Source: Ischnura elegans (taxonomy: Eukaryota > Arthropoda > Insecta > Odonata > Coenagrionidae). From it: 64,000 bases of DNA. The stretch covers positions 112,611,111 to 112,675,110 of the forward strand of contig NC_060247.1 in the NCBI RefSeq assembly GCF_921293095.1, given 5' to 3'. The translations under genes and the position numbers were made by a program. Each line of letters starts with the position of its first letter. Positions within the stretch are counted from its first letter, which is position 1. A model generated the notes under the pieces. The model ran no database searches and had not been told where the DNA came from. It saw only the letters and a program-made list of their open reading frames with translations. This document shows positions 10,684 to 22,630 of this stretch, in pieces.

Positions 10684-11586
10684 GGGTGGTCCTTATTTTT
10701 AAAGTTTTCGAATTTCTTTTGGGACGCCCCCCAGTTGTGTTCCATTTGGTGAGAAAATAAATCATGAAAAGTATTTTGCCAATCGGATACTGGGAAAACA
10801 TGCCGAATTGCTCTTGAAGTTTTGAAATTTTGGTATTATTAGGTGTTTTTCGGACATAACTGACTCTCGGATTATTGTATCACTTTTTTGTCTTCTACAA
10901 CGACTGGTCAGACATTTGTAGAGTATCACCACAAATTTCTTTCATTTCTGCCCTTTGGTTCCTGGGATATCGCACCGAGAGTGAGCGCGCGCCACCCTCA
11001 TCAGACAATTTGGGTGACACGCGGGTTGTATACTCTCAATATTTGTTAATCATTCTCACACATCGTAAAAGCATAAAATTCAATAGGCTACCACTGCTAT
11101 TAATCCCATTTTGGCAATAAACAGTGATAAATATAGAATTCAAGGCTATATTTACGAAGTTTAAACTTTATCTAAAGAGTTTTATGCTTTTATGATGTGT
11201 GAGAATGATTAACAAATATTGAGAGTATTCAACCTGCGTGCCACCCAAATTGTCTGACCGGGGTGGCGCGCGCTCACTCTAGGTGCCATATCCCATGAAA
11301 CAAAGGGCAGGAATGAAAGAAATTTTAGGTGATACTCAACATATGTCTAAAGAGTCGTTGTAGAAGACAAAAAAGTGATACAATAATCCGAGAGTGACAT
11401 CACCTTCAGATATGTCCGAAAAACACCAAAAAATACCAACATTTCAAAGCTTTAAGTGAGATGCGACACGTTTTCCCGGTATCCGATTGCAAAAATAATT
11501 TTTACTATTTGTTTTCTCACCAAATGGAACAAAATTGGGGGGCGTCCCAAAAGAAATTCGAAAACTACTAAAAATAAGGACCACCC
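10684..11586. mobile_element. foldback (long-TIR) element, TA target site
   Basis: Two arms of about 400 bp (10684-11082 and 11179-11586) are near-complete inverted copies around a spacer of about 97 bp. The tips are GGGTGGTCCTTATTTTTA and its complement, flanked by TA on both sides (10682-10683, 11587-11588), as expected for Tc1/mariner-type integration. Short open frames in both arms (for example 10875-11120) are mirror images with no domain. Transcription through it would give a long hairpin RNA. Confidence 0.9.
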
Positions 11587-11588
11587 TA

Positions 11589-11936
11589 GTGTACCAGACT
11601 GTAAAATATTTGTTAATAAATATGTATTTCAAATTTCACTGTAATGTTATTTTTTCCATCTACCCTGATAGTGAAAGGAGTCTGAAATATAAGTAAAACA
11701 ACTCAGAGACTCATTGGTCTGAAGAGGCTATACGTTCTTCGCAACGTCTACACGCCAACTCCTCCCTTCCCAATTGTAACTCGCACCAAGTTGAGTGATT
11801 ATGAACTCCATGTCATTTATTACTAATTTTCCTGATGATTACAATAAACGTTGAAATCTGGATCGTTTTGAAAAAAATATATGCGGAAATACAAATTTAT
11901 TCTTACTAGTTTAAAAGGATATGCAATTTCCTAAAC
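11589..11936. other. unassigned stretch
   Basis: AT-rich sequence with no recognised gene or repeat end. Confidence 0.4.
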
Positions 11937-12160
11937 TCCTATCTACTCATATAGAAACTAGGTCCCTGTGACGTCACGTGGAGTGGATTCGCATGGGCGC
12001 CAATCTGGCCTTTTTCAATTGCAGCTAAAATTGACCATAAACATTCGTCTAAACTGGGATTTCTAAAACCAAATGATTTGTTTATTATGAATACACTAAT
12101 GGTGGGTAAGGAATCGCAATCAATGCCTTTCGTTTCCTTTTATGAAGGAACTACCCTAAG
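11937..12160 (+). repeat. dispersed repeat (inverted partner at 18165-18385)
   Basis: Shared features with the partner include actaggtcc-tgtgacgtcac, gattc-catgggcgccaat, and ttgcgattgatgcctt-like strings, in opposite orientation. The repeat contains a TGACGTCA palindrome. No coding sequence. Confidence 0.75.
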
Positions 12161-12874
12161 GAAGAGAAATTGATGGAAAAACGCGCGCTGTGATGTGGCA
12201 GACTAACAGGAAATATCGAAGCGGAGATATGAAGACAGTCACGTGACGTCTTTACAGCCTCTTTTGTGTGTAAACATCAGTAAAATTCTTTGAAAAGGAG
12301 GCACGTGGCTTGCTTTAAAAAATAATATCAACCTATTGCATGCAACAATCTACCAGCTGGAGGAAAATGCTTATCGTGCACTTGTTTGAGCGCGATTGCG
12401 ATTCTCCTGCAATGTCACTCTTAGATGCTGATAGTTCAATAATCATTCAATGGTCAATATTCATTTTATTTCAGCAAAAACTATTTTATTGGAATTATAA
12501 AAATTTACTGATATTACCAAAAATTCATCGAATGATACATTAAAAAGGTGAAACTACATATAATAAAGATTTCTTCAAGTTTTTTAATAAGTATCTTCAG
12601 TTGTTTTTGAGACCTAATTTTTTTTCCCCAACCTACGACAAAATCAGCAAAAATGCCTCGGCACTTTTAGCATAGTAGGCACCTAGAAAATCGGTTGCCA
12701 CTCAAAGGGTTATAGCTAAAATCACTTAGGCTTATATATAATGATATAATAAATAATATTTTTAAATGTGTGTGATAAAAATGAATACCCACTTGAGATT
12801 AAATTTATCGATCTGAATGCAAGGCTATTCTGCGAAAATAGATCTCCGATAATGTCCTGTTAAAAAGCAACAAT
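12161..12874. other. unassigned AT-rich stretch
   Basis: Nothing coding recognised. A ccactcaaagggttat string at about 12697 resembles a piggyBac-type terminus, but no partner end was found. Confidence 0.35.
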
Positions 12875-12884
12875 ATGTTGACGG

Positions 12885-13662
12885 ATTTGCCGATGACATA
12901 GCCGTTATAGCAGAAACAGAGAAGGATTTGAAAAATATTCAGGTTAATATGGGTAGGGTAATGAGTAGATATCAACTGAAAATAGGCACGAAGAAAACCA
13001 AGATCTTAGTATGCAGCAGAAGAGAAGAAGTCAAGACCAACATTAAAATAGGGAGGCAAAAACTGATAGAAGTGGATGAATTCTGTTATTTGGGAAGCAA
13101 GATAACTAGTGACGGGAGAAGAAAGAAAGAAATTATCAGCAGAATAGCCCAGGCGAAGAGAGCATTCCACCAAAAGAGAGACCTGCTTACAGCGGGAAAC
13201 TTAAATATGGAAGTAAAGAAACAATTTATAAGAACCTACATCTGGAGTATGCTCCTATACGGAAGTGAGGCATGGACAATGACCGCAGCGGAGAAAGCAA
13301 GGATAGAGGCCTTTGAAATGTGGTGCAACAGAAGAATGATGAAAATCAAATGGATCGACCGAGTTAGTAACGAGGAAGTCCTAAGAAGGGTAGAAGAGAA
13401 GAGAAGCCTCATGAAAACCTTAATAAGAAGACGGAACAACCTTATAGGCCACATCTTGAGACATGATGGCCTGATGAAGACAATCGTCGAAGGACAAGTG
13501 GAAGGCAAGAATGGAAAAGGAAGACCCCGAACAAAATATATGGAACAAGTAAAGAGAGATGTGAAAGAGAAGAAATACGTAGGTGTGAAAAGATTATCTG
13601 ATAGGAGAATTGAGTGGAGAGCTGCGTCAAACCAATCCTAGGATTGTTGACCAGTGATGATG
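12885..13662 (+). mobile_element. RTE-like LINE copy, 5'-truncated at the FADD motif
   Basis: The insert starts exactly in the codons for FADD, the reverse transcriptase catalytic box, and runs without a stop to 13641. It includes the YLGSKITSDGR block, LLYGSEAWTMTAAEKARIEA and the C-terminal GRPRTKYMEQVKRDV tail. It ends in GATGATGATG. A 10 bp direct repeat, atgttgacgg, flanks it (12875-12884 and 13663-13672). Where they overlap it is almost identical to 59388-60165, so both copies are recent. It is dead on arrival because most of the protein is missing. Confidence 0.92.
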
Positions 13663-13672
13663 ATGTTGACGG

Positions 13673-16600
13673 TAATATAATGATACTGATCTTGATTTTA
13701 AGGAAATGTTATGATTCAAATATATAATAAGTTTATTGACCAATGAACAAAGAGATGAACATATTCTAGCCGTCAAAAAATTCAGATATGCTATCGAGAT
13801 TTCACGAAGCTTAAAAACCTCAACAGGTATAAGACTATATGTATTTACAATTATTGGCAAAATGCTTTAGTAAAAAAGGATGAAAGGGAAGCAGTTGAGG
13901 TAATTCATGGACAAATAAAAGGTGAAATATTCGATTTTTTTTAAATAATGAAACACTAACTTTTTTGAAAATATTAGGAAAGAAAGTTTCGCAACTCGAG
14001 AAACATTTGTGTAAAAATGGAAAATAATCCATGGTACTGATTATCTATAGTAGAGAATCAAAGATTACCCATAATAATATCGGGCACACACGGTGTGATG
14101 CCTTGAAAAGTTTTAGAAGGAGACCTAATTTTAGCGTTTGGAAATATATTTATGGAATGAAAAGTGTAAAAATCAGAAATAGTTAGTGATCAATATTTCA
14201 CGCAACAAATAGTACAGCATCAAATATGATAAGAATGAAATATGATTTCCCTTCCAAATGGGTATGAAAATTAAACTTATGCTTTCATAGCAGCACCTAC
14301 TCTTTGAATATTTTTAAATAGTCCTACTTATATCCTACAATGTCTACCGCTTAATTTGAAGAAACACGTTGATAATTCAAAATCATTCGCAATGTGATAA
14401 CTTTTAGTGATAAATTCACGGAAAGATTTTAAGCCAGAAAATAAGGCATGAAAATTACATAGGGTTATATCACCGTTATCTTTGTGGCGAAGAAAGTAAT
14501 CAGATGCATGATTAGCCCGACTACCTTGCCAGCGGGTAGGTAGTGCAGTGGCAAAGAAGCAGCTCTCAGCGCTTTTGCGTATGAATGCGGTGAGCGAGAG
14601 AACTGCTCGAAAAAGTTCCGTCTTCAGAAAATTTGACTTCTAAAGGTTCTCAAACAAGTGGGAAGTTCTAAACTTTAGCCATTAAAATTTAACTACACGG
14701 ATTGCAGCGTGAGATCGTGCCAAAGTTCAACTTTGAATTCTTCCTCCAATTTTTAGAATTATGTATTTGTTCATATCTCACCTGAAATGGGATACGCTGT
14801 TATCGAGGTATCTGTGAACGGTGCCTGTAGACTCTGCATTGAAACTGATAAAACGCACTATCATTCCAGTGATGAAAGGGGTAAAGCAGGTGTATTCGGG
14901 CTTAAAGTTTTCCAGATTATGTTTTATTATCAGTGACGGCTAATAGCATATAATACGCATAATGCCTTGGGACTGTTTTTCTGGTCATTTTATCTTTGCA
15001 GAACAAAACTGGAGTTCTTAAAGGATGAAATTCAAGTACTGAAATCGCAATTATGTACTTGCTAAATTTCAATTCCTGATGTACTTAGCTAATGGGAGAG
15101 TTGACGAATAAATAAAATTCGACTGTCTTTAGTGCTTCGCACAGCTCCGCTTCAGGACCTTAAGAGGACCGAGGTAAAAGTTCCATGTGATTTGCGTCGC
15201 CAAATATGTATCCCTTCCCCTTCTCAAGACTGAATTCTTTAAGGTTCGTCAGAGCAGAGTGAAAGCAAAATTTCTAGCCACTTGGACTTCCAGGCGATTA
15301 CGGTTCCCATCGGTCAATATTTGTACACATCCGTGGGATATCATTTCACTGAAGGATAGAACAAATCTTGTTCAGATGATTCATAAATCAAGTGCTAACA
15401 TTAATTTCAATGATATGCGTATTTATAAATACGCACCGGCCAATCGATTACATACCCTCAAAGACGTTCCTTCAATGATTTGAAATTTTGCTTGTTTGCC
15501 ATTTTTCTTCGGTTTTTCGGAGTATTATCCAGCGTGTCAATTAGTCAGTCATTCTGTATCCATTTCATTATTTTCTCTCTCGGGCTTTTAAGGATAAAAA
15601 TGAGTTTTGTAAATATTGATGTGGATTTTTTGTCTTCATGTTTTGGTTGTAGTTTCCAAATTTTATCAGTTTGTGGTGCAGTGAATTTTTTTTATATTTT
15701 ACAATTAAAGCATAGGTTTTAACATGCAACGTACGCCGCGCGCATAATCTGTACGCATACATTCGGCTTGCATGGTAGAATCGTCATAGTGCTTGGTTGT
15801 AGTTTTGGCATTGGTTTTTTTCTGAGGTGGTAGAGACAACATCTTGATGAAAATATGGCGCACAAAAAATTGCAAAAGCGTAGGATTGGATTGGGATATA
15901 CTACTAGCACACCAGAGAGAGTGCCAACAAAGCATGCCGTCGGTAAGTAATCTGCGAAATTGACAGAATTTTATACGTTGGAAAGAGCATTGACCATGGT
16001 TATATTGGTTACCCACGAATGATTTCTGTTCATGCGATTGATTTAGTGTCCTGTCAAATTCAAATCTAGTTGCCTTCAACAAACACTCGAGATAAATTTC
16101 GAAACGGTGATATAAAAAAGCGAAACAATTCTTTGTAAAGGTAAAATGAAGCATAATTACGTGTTTTTAGCATTATTAGTATTCGTGCCTTTTTGGGATC
16201 AATACATGGTAAAGAGCTCGGGTTTACATTCCCGAAAAAAATGCAAATATTGGAAGTTTTTTTCACTGGATTATGCGCAAACAGTCTTTTCCAAATAGCG
16301 GCAAATTTATACAAAAAAATTTTCATCACACACAGCGGAACTTTTCTCCTTCAGGCTCAATTCTCGGCATTTCCTGCAGTGACATCATAGCAAAGCTAGC
16401 AGTGCCTGAACGCACTTTACTTAACTTTCTTTAGAAGTAAAATATTACTGTGTGTTTTTTATTGCAAGTTATTATTTACATTTTATTAAATTTTTTGTTT
16501 TGGTAACGAATGTATATATTACAAATTTTGAGGCAACAACATTGATAAAAGTGTTATCTGACTATTACGTCTTCCACGGCGCACAGTGGTTCAAAATTGG

Positions 16601-17990
16601 AAAAAGCTGGTCGAAAGTCATTTTTTCAACTTTTTTGGAGAAATTTTTGAAGGTACTATTCGTATTCTACACTATATGATCTATGATATTGGCTAGTACT
16701 ACGACTATTTTGTGGCTCATTGTAGTTTGTATAAATGGGCAAACATGAGTCCTCCGGGATAAAAACGCCTGAGGCGTAAAATCACTCATTTTTAGAGAAG
16801 TTCACCTCCATAAAAAAAAGGTTTCAGATAATTTATGAACTTTAAAAAAATACATAGCATAAATTGGTACCTTCGCGTACAAATATTGGTGATTTTTTTA
16901 AATTTACAAAGTTTTCTAGTTGGAAATAAAAATGTTTAAACTTTATGCTATTTTTACTTGAATTTTTAAATATAAATAGCAATATCGTTTTGGGCACCTC
17001 CGAGCCCCCCGGAGATTTTGACGCGAATTGAAAGCATAGAGTCTGTAGAGTCTATAGCAAAAGAAAAATCTTGCTATTATTTGCTAATTTGGCCTCAAGA
17101 TGGTTTTATGTTGAACGGTGCAATGCGCTGCTGCGACCGCCGCCAGACCGACCGGGCGGCGCGCTAAGTATTATTGCGAATCTGAGGTGTATTCCGAGGA
17201 AAGGTTACAATGCCAGGTTTCTTTGATGCTATTGTGCTACTTGGTTTTCAATACGGGATCCATTCATAATAGATTTCTCTTTCCTTTAGTGAATTTAGGG
17301 CTTTCCAGTAGCCCCAGCGTATGATATTTAGTGAGGCTCGATATTCATCAGAAATAATCTTGAGAACAGCAACAGTGGCAACAGTCTGTCCCAAGGGTCG
17401 TGTGTCATTTTTGACCTGTAATTTTAGTAACTTTGCATCGAGCAATACTCATGAAAATTGGCACACTTATGGGGAAAGGTCCTAAGTTTTGTTGAGTGTA
17501 AGCAAAATTTTACGATTTTGACCTTTTGACCTTACAATGTGGGTCCAAACCAAAAATTTGAATTTGCCTTATGGGGTTTCAATGTTAAAAAAATCGATAT
17601 AGAAAAAATTCTGAATTTCATTGACCGATATGTCAATTCTTAGATTTTCGGACACGAGAAACCCGAAAATAACACTTTTATTTACGAAAATTCAATCGAA
17701 CATATGGCCTGTGTAACGTATGTTTCAAGAATTTCTGGATTTTTAACTTTCACAATATCCAGAATACCCTTTCTTCCTCACCCGTTGGGAAAGCGGACTC
17801 TTCAAATGTATTCCATAGCACGCTAATTCACAGGAAGCCACCGCACGGTCTATTATGATTATTATTGCCAGAAAAGGCAGCGCCCGGCCGCAATTTCATT
17901 GCTCTTCAACGAGATTTACCCGATCTCATCTTTGTCCTTTAAGTTTGCTAAAGTTGAATCTATCTATCAACCTCTCTAGTAGCTGCCGAC
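13673..17990. other. long unassigned AT-rich stretch
   Basis: About 4.3 kb without a recognised gene. The open frames here (up to 149 codons at 15705-16154, minus) overlap each other on both strands and show no domain. A GC-rich pocket lies at 17117-17170. Could be intron or intergenic sequence. Confidence 0.45.
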
Positions 17991-17994
17991 CAAA

Positions 17995-18140
17995 ATACAT
18001 GTTACCATCTATGAAGCAATTAGGTCCAACTTCGAGTGGCGTAGCGAGGGGCGGCCTCCGCACTAAATTTACGAATTTTGCCATCGAAAAGTCACATAAA
18101 AATCGTTTAAATATCATGATAGTCCAGTCATCGCGCCTAT
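17995..18140 (+). repeat. dispersed repeat (inverted partner at 21617-21735)
   Basis: Both copies contain ctatgaa-caa, gtggcgta, then taaatt-acgaattttgccat and tttaaatatcatgatag, in opposite orientation. The gtggcgta string looks like an hAT-type end inside the repeat. Confidence 0.75.
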
Positions 18141-18164
18141 GTCATAATACATTGACAATAGGGT

Positions 18165-18385
18165 AGTCTCCTTCATCAAAGAAAACGTAAGGCATTGATT
18201 GCGATTCGTTACCCACCATTAGTGTGTTCATAATATACAAATTATTTGGTTTTAGAAATACCGGTTTAGACGAATGGCAATGGTCAATTTTTATCCTCAT
18301 TTGAAAAAGGCCAGATTGGCGCCCATGTGATTCCACTCCACGTGACGTCACAAGGACCTAGTTTCTATACGAGTAGATAGGAGTT
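18165..18385 (-). repeat. dispersed repeat (inverted partner at 11937-12160)
   Basis: Inverted copy of the repeat at 11.9 kb, with ccacgtgacgtcac retained near 18338. The 6 kb between the two copies contains the RTE insertion. Confidence 0.75.
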
Positions 18386-18507
18386 TTATATCGTCTGAGA
18401 TTACCAATGCATGTATGAGGCACAGAGCTCAGGGAAACATGTCTTAATAATCACCTATCAAAATTACCTATGGTCGGAAAGTTTCCATCGTTTGATAGGG
18501 TATTAAT

Positions 18508-18816
18508 AATCCTTATTTAAGCCAATCCTTAATTAAATCCTTATTTACCTGCTAGCAGCCTGCATCGAAGTGGCGCACACATCCTCGCCCCAAGGTCACC
18601 TCACACGGCGACAGCGGGAACCAGAATGACGTCACACGGGCTTTTCCCATCATTCATACTTAGCCGTCGCGTTTTCGCGCGCTTGAAATTTTTCAATTTT
18701 CATTTAATCGCGAAAAATAGATATCGTCATTTAAAAATATAAAAGCGTGAAATTCGTACTCCAGGAGTAATACTCTTTCGATTTAGGCCATAAAAAATAA
18801 TAGGAAACCACCCTAT
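18508..18816. repeat. dispersed repeat, copy 2 (pair with 219-571)
   Basis: Same orientation and order as copy 1, ending at the same aggaaaccaccctattc point. The TTTAA array is not expanded. Confidence 0.8.
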
Positions 18817-20886
18817 TCAGAATTAAAATCCTCTAAATTAATTAGCACTCCATCCAGCATATCACAACTTTCCCACACAAAGTGGCCCACTCTGAACTCG
18901 TTGAGAACCCAGATGCAGCGAGGTGAGGAATGCGCATTGCGCAGACTTACTGATTCACTTCCAAAGGATTTCCAGGTTTCTGCATATCGGCGCGGTGTTC
19001 CGGCGTGTTCCGGCACTGATCTCCTGAGGTTATCGCCGCTTAATTGAATTAGTCATTGAATAGGAAGTGGTGAAGCGGAGTATTAAGTTATAAAATAAAA
19101 TTGAATGAGTTAAAATTTATGCATTAATCCACATAGAGTCATACATAACAAATACTGTGCTGGAAACGATTTTGACAAAAGTAACTCATGTGTCTCAGTT
19201 ACGCGACGGAGAAATAGCAAGAGCAGTGAAGATTGTGTTCACTTATGTAACGAAGGATTTAGCATCAGGTATAAAAAAGGAAGTTGGCATCATTAGATGA
19301 CTCGTTATATATTCAAATAACTAAGGGAAATTGGATGACTTACCTTGATCTGAAATCCCATATTTGGTCACGCACGCTCAAAAGACGTAAAAAAAAGTGT
19401 CTTGAACAGAAAAATAATTCTTCTTCATTTAACCACTCACTAGTGAAAAGCAGAAAACAAAACTTTGCAAAAGTCTTCACTCCCTCCGAATATTTGTGAC
19501 GTCATCAAGTATCATACAGAAAGCTAGGGAATAGCGTACTGTCTTGTACCCGAGGAGCCATGACCTTTCCCATGAAAGATTCGATAACGTCCATTTTCAT
19601 CAGTCACTAGCCATTAACGACCACAATATTTTATGAGTCATCGTTATTATTTCCATATTTGTGAAAAGTTTGTAGTGATCAATTTAAGCGAAAGAGTTAA
19701 TTGCTTCCTGAAGGGTAGGAAGAGGAATAGTTCGAAAGACATTTCTGAGCAATGGAATTTCCTCGTTAGAGAAATAGTAGATTGAAAGGAATGCTTTTTA
19801 ATAAAACAACAAGTTTGTTCACGAATTATCGTTAATCTTTATCGTTATATCGTTATACACATATAGGTTTTTTTTCTATTTGCTAAATACTTATACGAAC
19901 TATGGTGAGATAACTGGTAACGTTTAACATATTCCAATTGAATCATGCTTTTCCTCCTCTCTCTCATGAGATATTTTTACAGTATCATAGCTAATAGGTA
20001 AGATATTTTTGCTCTGTATTAGCATTTAACTCCAACCGTATTATAATCGTGCTAATCTCAAGTCGGGTAATTAATTTTTACGCTGATAGCTAGTGGCAAT
20101 GCATAATTAACTAGCACAATTTCTCTGCGTTTCACATTCAGGAGCACTTACTCGTTAATTAATAAGGTATTTATTGACCATTACTTTCCTTAGGTGATTC
20201 TCCTAGGTGCTCATCGGAATTATTCCCATAGGTTTTAATTCCGAACGTTTGATTGCGATTTGGCAATGCGATCCTGGTTTGTCACATTTTAAATTTTTTT
20301 CTACGACTGTGATTCACAACGAGGGCATATATCGTCGTCGAAAGTATATTTTTCTAGTGCAACAAATTCCGTTCGTGTTGCAAACCAATAGAAATCAAAT
20401 TCTGAATGAAAATAGATCAGAATTATTCCGATCAGCACAATGCACTCACCGTCAGGTTTAAATCGTATTCTTAGCCTATGATGGTTTCCAAAGTATTTTT
20501 ACTTGATTTACCTCTCTTTCCATTCATTTGAGAGAGAGAACAAGCATCGCGTAGATAAAGAAATATCTATCATATTCTATTCCCTACCATTTATGCACTG
20601 ACATATTAATTCAAATATTGACAAAAATTAAAATATCTCCAATTGTCTCAATCATATAGTGGAAAATGTATTTTTTCAAAATATTCGTCGATTGCGATTC
20701 AGAGCCTTGAAGATTTTGATGAATTATAAGTCACTCAAATAGTCAATCTAAAACCTATCACGAAGTGAAGTCGACGGTTAATGACATTTTTGTCTCGCAA
20801 GAATTCTTGATGGTTTTCAGAGGCATGCGACGTAACTTCCGAGGGGTACTTTATATGCACAGAGTTTTCATTTGTTCTCCACATCA
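18817..20886. other. unassigned AT-rich stretch
   Basis: No gene, TIR or tRNA-like sequence recognised in 2 kb. Open frames are short and low in complexity. Confidence 0.4.
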
Positions 20887-20890
20887 TTAA

Positions 20891-21112
20891 CCCATTACAA
20901 CCCAATGTTGCTTCTAAGCAGCATCAAAAATGTTTAATTTTTCTGCTCTATTTAGGAAATATCTAAACTACGCATTATTTTTTTGTGTAAATTGTAATGG
21001 CGAAATATTTAGCCGCCACAATAATTATAATTGGGTGCAAAATATTCAAGTTTTCAAAATGAAAAATCTTGAAATTTGATTTCTCCCAGAAGCGGCTCTG
21101 TGTAAGAAAGGG
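20891..21112. mobile_element. piggyBac-like MITE
   Basis: TTAA at 20887-20890 and 21113-21116 flank a 222 bp segment starting CCCATTACAACCC and ending AAGAAAGGG. TTAA targets and CCC/GGG termini are typical of piggyBac elements. Inverted similarity is short, and there is no transposase. Confidence 0.5.
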
Positions 21113-21116
21113 TTAA

Positions 21117-21616
21117 ACTAAGGATATTTCAACAGACCTTCGGCAGGATGTTTGGATGGGGTGTTTCCTCAAACATGCACGATTACACAGTCTTCGTTTT
21201 CAATATCCTCAATGATGCAAGTGGTTAATGTTTCCAGTAATCGCTCCGTATTCTCCGAAGGAAAACTGGAAAAATACTGAACCACAAACACATCGGACAA
21301 GACATGACGTGCGAACCACTAGTAAAGTCACAAAGGAACAGACGGGAAGAGCATCCTCGGACAGTAGAATTTTTAGACACTTTTGATTTCACACATCCGC
21401 AATTACGAGAGTGGTGTTCTCCATTATTAGACTTTCCTTTTGATACCGTTTCGATAATTTCTTCCATTTCCGTATTATTAGTAGCTTTCCTGACAACAAA
21501 ACTATTTTCTGTGACCACCCATGATCATTTCCTACCCATAATTAGAATTCTCTGCACGAATTTCTAACTCTCTCCGGAAAAGGTCGGTAAATTACGTCCA
21601 TTACGTACGCGATTAC
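21117..21616. other. unassigned stretch
   Basis: Overlapping open frames on both strands (21225-21518 minus, 21304-21567 plus) lack recognisable domains. Confidence 0.35.
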
Positions 21617-21735
21617 AGGTCTATCATGATATTTAAACCGCAAATTTGCCTTTTCGATGGCAAAATTCGTTAATTTAGGGTCGAGCCCGCCCGTGTTTAC
21701 GCCACTGGACGTTGGGCCTTGCTGTTTCATAGGTG
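21617..21735 (-). repeat. dispersed repeat (inverted partner at 17995-18140)
   Basis: Inverted copy sharing the cgaattttgccatcgaaaag and aaatatcatgatag strings when read on the minus strand. Confidence 0.75.
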
Positions 21736-21837
21736 GTTACATGTATTTTCATCGGCTGGTACTACAGAGGTACTACTGAGAGAACCCTGGTAGCTTCTTA
21801 CTATTTCTTTCCATCTGCCTAGAAAAAAACTGAGTTT

Positions 21838-21990
21838 GTTAATGCTGCACTCCACACAATCTGGACACGAGTTTGCATAGTGGATGCAGAGAGGTTTTTT
21901 AGCCAGAAAAATCTAGTTGTGATTTACTGACGCAACCATTTGAAGGAAGAAAGTGTTGAAACTTGTTCAATGTTGATGTTCAACTAGTGT
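21838..21990 (+). pseudogene. hAT transposase C-terminal (hATC) fragment
   Basis: Reading from 21838, the frame gives VDAERFFSQKNLVV, one stop, then RNHLKEESVETCSMLMFN. This matches the hAT dimerisation domain pattern (S-ER-FS...R--L---------L---FN). The catalytic RNase H-like core upstream is not recognisable. The fragment sits about 0.8 kb before a 2.2 kb hAT-like element but outside its borders. Confidence 0.65.
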
Positions 21991-22179
21991 GAATGATATT
22001 CAGGCTACTATTTCCATTTTTAATTATTTACTTTACATCTTATTTTTTAAAATTAATTTATTATTGTCATACCCCATAATTATTTAAACTATGTATACCG
22101 CATTCTTTCAAATAAATGTGTTTCATCCCACTTTGTCGTCAATTACTAGAGATACATCATAAAAATTACGAAAAAAACA

Positions 22180-22285
22180 GATGCTACAAAATGCTATAAA
22201 CTCTAATAGAAAATGCTATAAACTGAAACAGAAAATGCTATAAACTGAAACAGAAAATGCTATAAAATTAAAATGAAAGTGCTAT
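22180..22285. repeat. tandem repeat, unit about 22 bp
   Basis: Four units of the form aaatgctataaactgaaacag occur in a row, the first and last diverged. Confidence 0.85.
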
Positions 22286-22330
22286 TTTCACGTATCTCTT
22301 CTGATGATTAAAGGTATGGATAGTGTGGGA

Positions 22331-22630
22331 AACGAAAAGGTTTATGGAAGAGTAGGAGGAGGAAGGTCACAGTGAATCACTGTACGACAGAGAAGAGCTC
22401 AGTGAATTGGCCAAGTTGATGCACAGCTGTTATGCGAGAAACATAACGGAAGGAAAAATGTGATGTGAAAGTCCCCAGAGGAAGACCAAGTAACAAGCAC
22501 ATGGGGCAGGTCAAGAAGATTACCAGGAAGAGGAGCATCAGGGAGGAAAAAGAAGTGGAATGAGGAGGGGATGTATGGAGGGCTGCAGTATACCAATCGC
22601 AATATGATTGCAATACAATGAATGAATGAA
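22331..22630 (+). mobile_element. LINE 3' end, different RTE-like family
   Basis: The frame reads KVPRGRPSNKHMGQVKKIT and later WRAAVYQSQYDCNTMNE. This parallels the GRPRTKYMEQV...EWRAASNQS tail of the other LINE copies. It ends in an ATGA/GAAT simple repeat. Stops occur and upstream domains are absent. Confidence 0.65.

Noticed and set aside
12640-12720. piggyBac-type end (ccactcaaagggttat)
   Set aside because: No opposing end or pair of TTAA sites was found nearby.
13236-13508. Minus-strand open frames over LINE copies (also 59828-60010, 58457-58942)
   Set aside because: They are antisense shadows of the LINE reverse transcriptase frame.
15705-16154. 149-codon minus-strand open frame
   Set aside because: It overlaps other open frames on both strands, has no recognisable domain and lies in AT-rich unassigned DNA. 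Nothing separates it from chance.
22180-22285. CRISPR-like array
   Set aside because: Units are contiguous 22 bp tandem repeats without spacers, and the sequence is clearly eukaryotic.
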